From positions 12,851,904 through 12,915,903 of the forward strand of contig OU342808.1 of assembly GCA_910591455.2 (NCBI GenBank): a stretch of 64,000 nucleotides of DNA, written 5' to 3'. The notes below the pieces were generated by a model. The model saw nothing but the letters and a program-made list of their open reading frames with translations, did no database searches and was not told the DNA's origin. How positions within the stretch are numbered: position 1 is the stretch's first letter; every line of letters begins with the position of its first letter. The DNA comes from Pholis gunnellus. Its lineage: Eukaryota; Chordata; Actinopteri; Perciformes; Pholidae. Positions 1-28,700 of the stretch are shown piece after piece. The translations under genes were made by a program, and so were the position numbers.

Positions 1-346
1 GAGATGGATGAGTTGATGTCTAAGACGGGGAACCCAGATACAGAGAAGTTCAAAGCTGTGTTGGAGAAAGGCCAGGCCAACCTGGAGAAATACAAAAAGA
101 TGACCGTCATGACACAGAACGTCCTCAGGGTGAATAAACTGAACGATAATTATGTTAAAATTAAATAGAATATCTGTCAGCACCATGTTTTGACGTGTTT
201 ATGCCTACAGTCACATTTGCAGGTAGTGTACTAATGTCAGTGTTTATCTTCAGGGCATCCTCCTGGCCTGTAAAGTCAACTGGCTCGATGATCCCAAACT
301 ACGAGACATCGCAATGACGCTGGAGGAAATTCCCATTTCTGACTAG
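1..346 (+). CDS. cenph: Centromere protein H, C-terminal end (5'-truncated by the window)
   Basis: Two exons are visible: 1-129 (its start may lie outside the window) and 254-346, ending in TAG at 344-346. They join in phase 0 across a GTGAAT...TTCAG intron of 124 bp. The tail ILLACKVNWLDDPKLRDIA resembles the human CENP-H ending (LILGSKVNWAEDPALKEI), and the preceding part is charged and helical, as expected of the CENP-H coiled coil. CENP-H belongs to the constitutive centromere-associated network (CENP-H/I/K/M) and helps recruit CENP-A and outer kinetochore proteins. Only the last ~73 residues are present, so the coiled-coil start and promoter are not seen. The next gene, dimt1, lies on the same strand and its start codon is under 300 bp away. 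Identification rests on the C-terminal motif as recalled from the family; no alignment was run. Confidence 0.82.
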
Positions 347-390
347 AGAAGGAATAACTTTACTGCACGTGTGTCTGTATTATATTGTCA

Positions 391-442
391 AATAAATAAT
401 TAATAAAACTGCTAAAACCAGTACTGTAATATGATCAATAAA
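391..442 (+). terminator. cenph: Polyadenylation signals of cenph
   Basis: Three AATAAA hexamers lie 45-91 nt after the cenph stop codon, at 391-396, 402-407 and 437-442, the last running into an A-rich stretch. The 3' UTR is therefore probably only about 60-120 nt. Confidence 0.6.
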
Positions 443-622
443 AAAAAAAATTATGTAGATGACGTCCAGCTGCCACTAGAGGGCGAAACAGGAAGCAGGA
501 GAGATTCTAAACCTACTGCACTTCCTGTCAGCGAAGAAGAAGAACGGGAGGCTGCACGTGTTTACTGCGGACAGACAAATTTGGATTTCTGAATCTGTAG
601 CTGGAATAAAAATCAAGTCAAA
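443..622 (+). promoter_or_regulatory. dimt1: dimt1 promoter and 5' UTR, with a CTCF-like motif
   Basis: This short gap between the cenph polyadenylation signals and the dimt1 start must hold the dimt1 promoter. It contains a CTCF core match on the + strand at 473-486 (CCACTAGAGGGCGA), an ETS-like ACTTCCTG near 520 and an E-box CACGTG at 555-560. There is no convincing TATA box, consistent with a housekeeping promoter. The transcription start is not determined. Confidence 0.45.
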
Positions 623-3361
<2,739 letters not shown>

Positions 3362-3798
3362 ATGGCAGAGCGATGGAGAACAGTGCTGTGACTGGCATGT
3401 CCTGCCTTTATGATGATGATGATGATGGGGGGTGTTAGTGGTCAGATGAGTGGACAGAAATGGATCGTCTGACTGATCTTTTTTCCTCTGGAGCTTTGTT
3501 GAAATAGTTGGAAGAAATGTACAAAGAATAATGGCAGAGACATTTAAAGAGCTCATATTGAGTGTGTGTTTTACCCTGATGAGTATAGATGAAGTGTCCC
3601 TGAGCGTGCGCGGGCAGCTTTTGGCAGATGAAAGCTTAAACGCCCTCTTGGTTGTGCGAGGGCCTGCCAGTGTGTCTGCATTCGTCATTCATTGACAAAT
3701 GATCTGTAATGGGGAGTTATTCTAAGCTTAAATCAATCTACAGTTAATATGTCTGACCTTGTGATAATGCTAGATTTTTTTAAAGTGCCTCCTTAAAA

Positions 3799-3804
3799 AA
3801 TAAA
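3799..3804 (+). terminator. dimt1: Candidate dimt1 polyadenylation signal
   Basis: AATAAA lies about 440 nt after the dimt1 stop, followed within ~30 nt by T- and GT-rich sequence. It is the first good signal downstream. The 3' UTR would be 3362 to about 3825 and includes a short (GAT)n run near 3411-3425. Confidence 0.5.
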
Positions 3805-4446
3805 TACATTTTGTTTCTGTGTAACTCTTTTCTTGTTCTGTGTGAACACCTTCTGACTAAATGGTACTGCAAGCTAAGGCTTCAACTATTGGTTACTTAG
3901 GCTGACACTGAAATCCACATCCACAAGTTGGCGCCTTACATGTCCATCATCTGCCATCAGTGTGTGTGAGAGGAGGAACGTTTTCTTGTACTGTTAAAGC
4001 ACTGGTGCTATACAAATGTGTCTATTTACCTTAGCTATAAAATAATTGTTTTTTTAATTAACCGTTTTATTGAAAGAAAAAAAAAGTCAAAACATTTTAG
4101 TAATACCCATCACATTTACCCAAAGGAGATGATTCAAAGTATAGAAAAAAAACACAACTTTATTGACTTTTCACCAGCATAAACAGACGCTCACTGGTGT
4201 TACAGTTGCCCCACTGAACCGCTTTTAGGAACACGTGAAGGCGCATGGAGCGTTAACTTACGACCGTTTGTAAACGATATGAAACTATATTAAAACATTG
4301 AACGGTAGATGATTGCTTACTCCATCTTTCAATAGTGGTAACTATATGCAACCTGTACTCTTGAACTTTTGTTTTGATAGTACTTACCGGAAATCTTTGT
4401 AGTGTTATTGACGCTAACTTGACTGTCGGCAAACCTTGTTTCACTA

Positions 4447-4460
4447 CTGCCCTCTGGTGG
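4447..4460 (-). promoter_or_regulatory. CTCF-like core motif
   Basis: The reverse strand reads CCACCAGAGGGCAG, a full match to the vertebrate CTCF core CCASYAGRKGGCRS. Occupancy cannot be judged from sequence. Confidence 0.45.
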
Positions 4461-4724
4461 CTACAATGCGCAAGTACAACTGTCTTTGGAATCTTTATTT
4501 TGATAGTCCGTACCGGAAGTGCTTGTAGTCTGCTATTGATTCTGTTTTGACTCGGAACACTTTGACGGTTAATTGCTGCCGTCCAGCGGCCACAACGTAA
4601 TCTTTATAGTGAAAATAGTCGGCCTGTTTGGCCTTGATGTTGGTAGAATTAACGGTTTCCATAGATAATCAGTACCGTCTGTATTAATGCCTGTGAAGTG
4701 TCCAGTTGTAGCTCATCCCTTTGA

Positions 4725-4738
4725 CCGCTAGAGGGCAG
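4725..4738 (+). promoter_or_regulatory. CTCF-like core motif (one mismatch)
   Basis: CCGCTAGAGGGCAG fits the CTCF core CCASYAGRKGGCRS except for G at position 3. It points opposite to the motif at 4447-4460, 265 bp away, so the pair is divergent. Confidence 0.4.
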
Positions 4739-5259
4739 TGAACACACTTGGTTATAACGACTATTGACACCACTGGTGTCACAGTAGGTCGACACAGCAT
4801 ACTGGTGCTTCCGGTGATACCCAAACAAAATAAAACTGATGTAGAATCTGAAGAAATCACGCATTTATCTTAACAAAAGATATTAAAAACATGAAACCGG
4901 ACGATGAAATTATATAGCAGGGAGGACGAAGATTGCGCACTAAGCACTTTGAAACCATTACTTGTTTCTGTGCACATAATGCCACGTGTGTAACGTTAGC
5001 CTACTCTACTGTATGATGAATTAAAATACACTTTTCTTAACTGTGCAGATGTCGAGTTTGCCTTCAAGCCACTGCAGTGGCAACCCTTCAGGTAAGAAAT
5101 CATTTTACAACTGTGTTTAGTGTCCCCTTTAGGCCCTTTCTCAGGGGGGCCAGGACTCTTGATTGACACTTGAGAAAACATTAAGGGGGTCTCTAAAATC
5201 ATAAGAAGGGACTCCTCGATTGCCAAAGGCTATTTCACACACTGATTGTATGCCATTAA

Positions 5260-5830
5260 TAACGTCATGTAAATATAGCATAGTTTACCATCAATAAATA
5301 CCATAAAAAAGTCACAATATAATATGCTATGAAAAAACCCATACAGCAGTCAATAGTATTTATGTCATAGAAAGTCAGTTTTGTTAGCCATAAAAATGTC
5401 ATAGTATACAACATGCAATGTAAGAAAATTACCATAAAAAAGTAATAGTACAGCATGCCATTAAAAAATACCATGAAAAAGTGATAGCATTGTTTGTCAT
5501 AAAGATGTCATAGTATACTATTCCATAAAAAAGTGTTATGACAGGTCATAGAATAATTAAGCATAAGAAAATATAAAAGAGTCATAGTATAGTATGAAAA
5601 AAAACATTTAAAAAAATGATAGGAAAGAATGCCATAAGAATTGTCATAAAAAGTTTTAGTATAGCAGGCCATCAACAACATGCCATTAAAAACGTCATAG
5701 TTTAGTACGCCATGAAAATGTTATGAAAAGGTAAGAGTGGTGTATGCCATAAAAAACGTTATAAAAAGTCATGAAGTCAGTGTAGTCATACAAAGTAAAA
5801 CAAAGTTAGTATAGTTTGTCATGAAGAGTA
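5260..5830. repeat. AT-rich degenerate minisatellite
   Basis: About 570 bp built from a loosely repeated unit of roughly 25 bp that combines the phrases CCATAAAAAA, GTCATAGTATA and GTATGC. Copies vary in spacing and sequence. Short reading frames in it are artefacts of low complexity. Confidence 0.7.
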
Positions 5831-6353
5831 GTAAATAGTCGTAATACAGAATGTTGCATATATAGTCATCATTAATGGTATGACATTAAAAGTCTGGAAA
5901 TTTGTGCCTGATTTTAAGTAATTCCCTCTCGGTGTTCCTGAGATATTATGTTCACGAGAACGGACGTACGAACATCTGGACAATCCCAAAACAAAATGCC
6001 TCCAGCCACAGCTGTCATATAAACACGTCATATAAACTCATAGTATCGTATGTTGTCATAACATTCCTTTAAACACACCAGTAAAGTTTCCTGACTGCAT
6101 GTTGCACTGTGACGCTATCGCGGTGATAACATCTGTCCACAGACAGAAATATAAACATCTGGCAAAGTACTGAAAACCAGCTCCTGTAGTTCCTGTGACA
6201 GAAGGCGTCTCCAGGACACAGACTCAAGGTAAAAACAACACCAGCGTCTCGACTCGGAGGTGGTGGAAGATGGTTTTTGATGAAAGTTATTCCGTCCTTT
6301 GTGTTTGGATAACTTATTATCACAAAAGCCATTTTAAATGAAACACATGAATC

Positions 6354-7169
6354 TTTATTCTTCATCCAGCATTACATCCGGTGCAAACACTGAAACATGA
6401 CCGATGGTAGATCAGTGGGTTTACTATACATGTATTAATAGCAGTTCAGTTTTATAACAAAGTGTTAAACATGGGTGGAAAACATTGTTTATGTTAAGTA
6501 AGAGTTTTTAAATCAGTTGCCACATAGAGCGACATGGCACAAACTGAAGCAGACTACATGTAAAATCCTCCGGGACACGAGGAAGGAAACAACGGAAGAA
6601 GCACGCTGTGGTTAAAGGCTTCTTCCAAACTGGTAAAAGCTCTGAGAAGGAAGGAACAGAGAGAAGAGACCGCTCATAATGATATGACTTCACAATGCCA
6701 ACCGAGGACCCAAAAGCATAATAACCAACGACGGTGGCGTACGTACGCTATCGCAGAGTGCACATGCAGACATGTCAGCCAGGGCAACCAGAAACCAAAT
6801 ACTGGTTTTTGTAAAGTAAACCATAAAAACATGTTCGGTGAAGATCTCTTCTGAAACCAGGTGAAAAATATTCTGTTCAAAGAAAGTACAAACAAGTATA
6901 AAAGAAAATAATTTAATAAGAACAGAGAGGGGAGACTAAACATTCTCCATGAAGGAAACACAACTATTGTCCTTCCTATGTTTTCTAACGAGACCGAAGT
7001 GAACGAACAGCCAGTTTTGTTAGGAGAGGGATCAAAATAAATGCTTCAAATCCTGGAGCCTGTCAGTACGTCAGACTGCTCTTTTATTCCACCTTCACAG
7101 CTGCCAGAGACGGCCCGAGTGGTGCTGAACGTCGAGTGGTTTTGCTTCTGTATGTTCAACCTCAGCTCT
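6354..7169 (-). other. kif2a: Probable kif2a 3' untranslated region
   Basis: Sequence after the kif2a stop on the minus strand. AATAAA signals on the minus strand lie at 7083-7088 (82 nt after the stop) and 6354-6359 (about 810 nt after it). I favour the distal one because family members usually have long 3' UTRs, but this is inference. Confidence 0.4.
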
Positions 7170-22557
<15,388 letters not shown>

Positions 22558-23351
22558 TCTACATTACATAAACAATTAACAAAAACGGGATTAAAGACTT
22601 ATTATGAGCCGGGTAGATGCAGCTTCTTGTGTTTGGTAGTCTTTGGTCGAGGTGGAAGATGCAGGCAATAGAATGAGCTAGCATTACGTTAGCGATGAAG
22701 AATAGCAAAGAACGTCCGGTACGGTATTTTTCAAAATAAAATCAGGCTAAATTCGCTCTTGAGTTCCTGCTTGTACTAAAATACGAGACAGGTTGCCTCC
22801 TATGTAGTATTTGCAAACTGAGTGGGTCTTGTAGTTTTGTCTGTCTTGTAAGAGGGCCTACTCTATGTGCAAAACGTTTAGGTGGAATATTGCACTTTTT
22901 TACTCTTTTTACACTTTCAGGTCTAGTAACTATACTTTGCAGTTTAAAACTGCCTATAAATTGCATTGTTGTATCGTAAACTACCCAAAAGAATGGAAAA
23001 GTTAGCTTCAGCTTAACCAACTGCATAATTAAAATGCTGCTTACAATTTAACACACAATTATTAATGCAATATGATGGGTCTTAATACAATACTAATGTA
23101 ACACCACTACCAATTCTCCTGCAAAACAAGTCATTATATGTGTGGTACTAAAGTACAATTTGCTGATAATACTTCTACTTGAGTAACAGTTTTAATACAG
23201 GACTTTTACTTAAAGAGTGTGTTTGCATTGTGGCATTGCAGCGTTTACTAATGTAAAGAATCTGAATAGTTCTTGCACCACTGTGGCAAACTAATAAACA
23301 CACTCATTCCACTTTGTGTACAATTTTCACTCTTACTGTAGTGGATGGATC

Positions 23352-23365
23352 CTGCCACCTGGTGG
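23352..23365 (-). promoter_or_regulatory. CTCF-like core motif between divergent genes
   Basis: The reverse strand reads CCACCAGGTGGCAG, a full match to CCASYAGRKGGCRS. It lies about 0.8 kb upstream of the kif2a start codon and 1.6 kb upstream of the unc45b TATA box. Confidence 0.45.
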
Positions 23366-24508
23366 CCTCAGATCTTGAACAGTCCAAATATACAGCCCAA
23401 GCAAATAAACACTCCTTCCCTCCTCCAATACATATTCAATGGAAAGATTTTACCCACTCTCCAGAGTGAGTAAAAAAAGAGTGCTCAAGCTTATTATCAC
23501 TATACACGTGTGTCGTGTTTTTTTTTGTGCGAATGTGTGAAATCATTATAATCATATGACATAATTGACAAAATATGTTTATTATATTTACTCCGGGAAT
23601 GGTGCCATATACTGCTGCAATAAGAATTGGGTAGCAAAGAAAACGTTCCAAATGGTCTGTACATTCTCACATTGTCTCCATCCCAGTTCATGGCTCCTAA
23701 CTTCATGTTAAGAGTGTGAGGAGAAGAAGTGAAAAAAAACCCCCAACTTTTGGAAATACCCCAAATTATTCCACTGACGACTGATGCATCATATTTGAAA
23801 AAAGTTCAACTGAATATCACCCAGATATATTATCTGAAGACAGGCATCCACTGACACTGACTTTAAGCTCATGAATTGAAAACGTATAATGAATAAAATG
23901 TGTATGAATTAAAATTGGCCACAGGCATGTAAGACAAAAACATTGTATGGTCATATAATTGTCATACATTTCATTTGGGCCGTTTTGGAATTTAGCCTAT
24001 ACACCTATCTCTAATGACGCTTATCAATTTCTTTCTTGGACCACATGAACTGCTTTGTTCTTTAAAGTAGCATGTTTTCAAGGATAACAACTCTAAAATA
24101 TGTCCTCAGCTAACCAAATTTTTGTTTTGCTCATACTTGTTTCAACCAGTCAAACATAACAAGATAGGTGACAATTAACCAGCAGAGTAGCCTGACCTAA
24201 CCTGACTTTGCCCAATCAAAACCCATTCAATTGTTACCCTCAGAAAGTGCCAAATGACAATATGACTGGTGTAGAAAGTAAAACTATACTCAACTGAGAT
24301 GACAGACAAACACCCTGAGCAGACCACCAGTTCAACACATATCAGTTTAGTTTCTTGTATTATTTACAATTTCACACACAAAAAACAGACAACAGCTAGA
24401 AAATGCCTGACCCCAACTCATGGGGCTCGAGATCATTCTTTTTCTAGAAGCTACTAGATTCCTCTATGGTCCCGGTCCTGCAGCTGTCCACCCACCAACC
24501 CCCTGTCT

Positions 24509-24633
<125 letters not shown>

Positions 24634-24947
24634 TTTCAAACCCCCCTCACTTTGAGCTGGTCAGTCAGTTCTCAGCTGTCTGTGCCCTAAATAGACCTTA
24701 TCAGGAGCAGACCATCTTTGAGGTAGTAACTTTGACAGACATCCTTGAATGAAAAAGGTTTTATTCATAAAGTCTTGAATAATTCAAAGACACTGTAAGG
24801 ATATTTTTTGGAATACAAGAAATCATGGTCTATATTGACCTCTGGTACAAAGTTGCATATTGGGGTTTTAGTGTGCTTGCAGTGAACCCCTATGTGTGAT
24901 GAATGGTTCATCTCAGTTCGTCCCACCTCATTGAGATCCACTATGAA

Positions 24948-25067
24948 TATAAACGAGGTGTTGGTGGGGGCAGGTTACATGAGACAGAAAAAGTTTGTGA
25001 CAAATATTAGGGACTAGAGGTCCGGACCATCTACGCAGAGCGAGAGAGACAACACACAATCCTAAAG
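24948..25067 (+). promoter_or_regulatory. unc45b: unc45b TATA box and untranslated first exon
   Basis: TATAAA at 24948-24953 predicts a start of transcription near 24978. A donor (AAAG|GTACTG) follows 25067, and the coding exon begins directly after an acceptor at 25799, so an untranslated leader exon is required. A TATA promoter suits a strongly tissue-specific muscle gene. A second possible 28-nt leader exon is 25314-25341 (..CAG|..ATG|GTAAG). Both are inferred without transcript support. Confidence 0.45.
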
Positions 25068-25799
25068 GTACTGTACAACTTTCACAGATGTGTTGTTTTT
25101 TCATTTGAGATACATTCAGGTATGCAGAGGTTACTTATGATAAGCGGAATAGGCTGTGCCTAGATGATAGGAGATGGTATCTGTCCATTGGGATAGTGGC
25201 ATTTGTTGTAAGGCTCCAACTGAGGTACAATATCATGCCCAAATAAGGCCTGAAGGGAGGCCATTTAAAGTTAGAGATAACATGTGCATGGCCATTTTCT
25301 AAGAGAGACCCAGGTCAGCACGACCCTGATTACAAACAATGGTAAGAATATAAATATTTCTAATGCTACAGAAGTTTTAAATTAAATATATTAGTTTGCT
25401 GATGATTTCTAGGATGAACGTGAGGATCAGTACTGTAGGCTTTGTAAACCTATAAATACAAGTACATGCCATACATATATGCTTTGAACTGCTTTTATAT
25501 TTCTATTCTTATACTTTTTATCTTTGAACTAACAAAAAGTTGTAAAACTGTTCTTCAGATTTGTTTTTAAGCTTGCTTATTTGAAATATTTGTATGTATG
25601 TGTTTATATCCAGAAATCTCTCGATGAATAATTTCGGTATGAAGCTTTGGTGGCTTTATTACAGTTAACATACTGCATTTACATTTGATTGACTGATGAC
25701 ACTGACATTGTTATAATGAAATATTCAGTGTACATGAAAACCCATAGTTAATGGATCTGTAGATTTTATTTCATAACTCATACACTCTATTTCTACCAG

Positions 25800-28700
25800 A
25801 TGGAAGACTCGATCCAGTTAAAAGATGAGGGAAACAAACTCTTCCAGTCAGGTGATACTGACAAAGCTATTGAGTGCTACAGTAAAGCCATAAAGGCCTG
25901 CAAGGACAAAAAAGAGCTTGCTGTCATTTACAGGAACAGATCTGCATGCTACCTGAAAAAGGTAAGTTTTGTAAAGCATACAGCACAAAAACAAGCCTAT
26001 ACCAATTAGAAGATATTTGCAATTTCTTTGTCAAATTTATACTTTTATTTGGATTTCTGTTTTTCTTTAGGAAAACTTTGCCAATGCAGCATCTGATGCA
26101 TCCAAAGGTAGAGTAATAAACACAGAATCAAACCAAATAATATCAGCAGTGTCAACAAAAACATATATATTATAATCTTTTTTCCTCTTATATAGCAATT
26201 GATGTTGATGCAGCAGATATTAAAGCCTTGTACCGACGTTGCCAAGCTCTTGAGAAACTAGGAAAACTGGATATGGCTTTCAAAGATGTGCAGAGATGTG
26301 CCACCCTTGAACCAAAGAATAATACCTTTGTGGAGACACTCCGCAGGCTGGGAGCAGAGATCCAGGGCAAGGTATGCATTAAAATGAACACTAAACCAAC
26401 ACACAGAAGTACATCTACAGACTACACTCGTTACTTTACATACATGCATTAAGCAACACTAAATCAGCAATAGTACATGTATTCAACATTAATCTTTTGG
26501 CTTAAAAATCTGATTAGATTGCTCTGGTTGTGGCATTAGAAATAAACGTTTTTTTGAAGCTAAGGAAATTTGAAAGATGGACTTCTGCTGAAGCACAAAC
26601 AAAATTCATGTGTATGATTTGGAAATGTCAGCATCCGGAAATGACTCAATGTTTCATTTTCACTCTCCACAGCTTAAGTCTACATTCTCCACAGATGCGA
26701 GGGTTCAGAACATGTTTGACATTCTCATTGATGACGAAATGGAAAAGGACAAGAGAGAAAAAGTGGGTATTTTCTGTTGTGTGAATTAAAAACATTTAAG
26801 GGCTTTTCTATTTTAATTGTTTGGTAGCATGTTTGTGCGTAGCTTAGGTTTCACTTCTGCAACATATTTGTGCATGTCTAGGCTGCCAACAACCTGATTG
26901 TGCTGTCAAGAGAGGATGCCGGAGCAGAGAGAATATTCCAGAACAACGGAGTGCCTCTGCTGCTCAACATGATAGAGACAGGCAAACCAGAGATGATACT
27001 GGCTGCTGTTCGCACTTTGTCGGGAATGTGCACAGGACACAAAGCTCGGGTGAGCATGCTCATAGAAAACCAGTCACGACAATAGCAAAGTGAAAGTGAA
27101 AGAGTTGGGAAGACAACGAAACAACTGTGTAGCTTACCAAACACAATCATACTTCAAAAGTACAACTTCTACATATGCCATTAGAAATAGGTCTAACATT
27201 ATTTACATTAATCTCTTTCACAAAATGTACTCTTTTGACTACCCCTAAACAGGCCATGGCCATTATTCACATGGTGGGTGTTGATAAGATGTGCAGCATC
27301 ATGGCTGTTGACAATGAGGAGCTTGCACTGGCAACATGCAACCTCTTCCAGTGCATCAACGACTCCCTCACTGGTGGAGATAAAAGGGAATATGGAAAAG
27401 AAGAGGCCTTGGTTTTAGGTGAGACAGAATAAAAACTATCTGTATCTGTAATAATTTTTAATCTTCAACTAAACCCCATGTAATCAAAGACAGCTGCGGC
27501 TGTGGCTATGCTGCTTTAAGTATTTTTGCACAGTACTGACTGAGACATACTTTCTTTGTTATCATCTGTCCATCTGCAGATACATCTAAAGACCTGAAAA
27601 CCATTCTCCTCTCTCTGTTGGAGATGGTTGCAAGTAAGAAGGTGTCTGGTCATGGCAGAGACCAGGCACTGAACCTTCTGAGCAAGAATGTACCGCGCAC
27701 TGACATGAAAAACAAAGACAACTCCAAGGCCCTCTTCACTATTGACCACGGTGAGCCAGACAGCTGCATCGGGTCATTCATTTCTCCTTCCCAGACTTTC
27801 TGACAAAGTGTATTTGCCAGATCACATCTATATACGCATATGTATGTGTTTGTTCTCCAGGTCTGAAAAAGATCCTCAAAGTGTGTGGTCAGGTTCCCGA
27901 ACTGCCAGACCAGCTTCCCATGACAGACAACACACAGCTGATTGCCAGTGTGCTACTCAACAAGATCTATGACGACCTCTCATGTGACCCAGAGAGAGAC
28001 AACTTCAGGGACATTTGTGATGAATATATCAAGTACGTCCATAAAATACAGATTCACCATTTACCAGTATTGAAGTTAAGAGTTTCTAAATTTAGACAAA
28101 GCCAACATAACTTACGGCTTATCTTTTATGCTTTTTTCCATCCTTGTCCTCCCTTCCTTTTCCACAGATCCAAAATTGACCCCAACGACATGGACAGGAC
28201 CATTCATGCTATCAACACCATCTCAGGGCTGCTTCAGGGTCCCTTTGATGTTGGTAACGTTCTGGTTGGACGGCAAGGCATAATGGAGATGATGGTAGCA
28301 CTGTGTGCCTCCGAACGTGAGGTGGACCAGATGGTTGCTATAGAGGCGCTGATCCATTCCTCCTCTAAGATGAGCCGCGCCTCATTTATCATCACCAACG
28401 GTGTTTCACTCCTAAAGGACATCTACAAGAAGACCAATAATGAGAAGATTAAAATACGTTCGTTGGTGGTGAGTGTGCAAGGACAGAATGGAATAGAGTA
28501 TAGAACTTTATGATTTTGGGCCACAGCCCACGCACAATATAGAAAACAATACTACATTATGAAAACGTCACAGTTAAAAGTATGCACATTATTAGATAAT
28601 GAATTGGACAACATAACTTCTAGATTTTGTGTGGGTACGTATACTTATTTCCATGTCATCTCCAGGGTCTCTGTAAACTGGGTTCAGCTGGAGGTGATGA

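Larger units (their letters stand above)
4340..4760. repeat. Three diverged tandem units of about 130 bp
   Basis: The first two units (about 4350-4462 and 4470-4597) share, in order: a phrase like TTTTGATAGT, then TACCGGAA, then TTGTAGT, then TATTGA, then a CTGCC...GGC end. A weaker third unit follows to about 4760. The ends carry the CTCF-like motifs (4447-4460 minus; 4725-4738 plus; a degenerate one near 4575-4590). The origin is unknown. Confidence 0.45.
3805..6340. other. Gene-free DNA between convergent dimt1 and kif2a
   Basis: No exon with homology or good splice context was found on either strand. The stretch holds three diverged ~130-bp units (about 4340-4760), CTCF-like motifs at 4447-4460 and 4725-4738, and an AT-rich minisatellite (5260-5830). 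From about 5840 to 6340 nothing else is recognisable. Confidence 0.6.
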
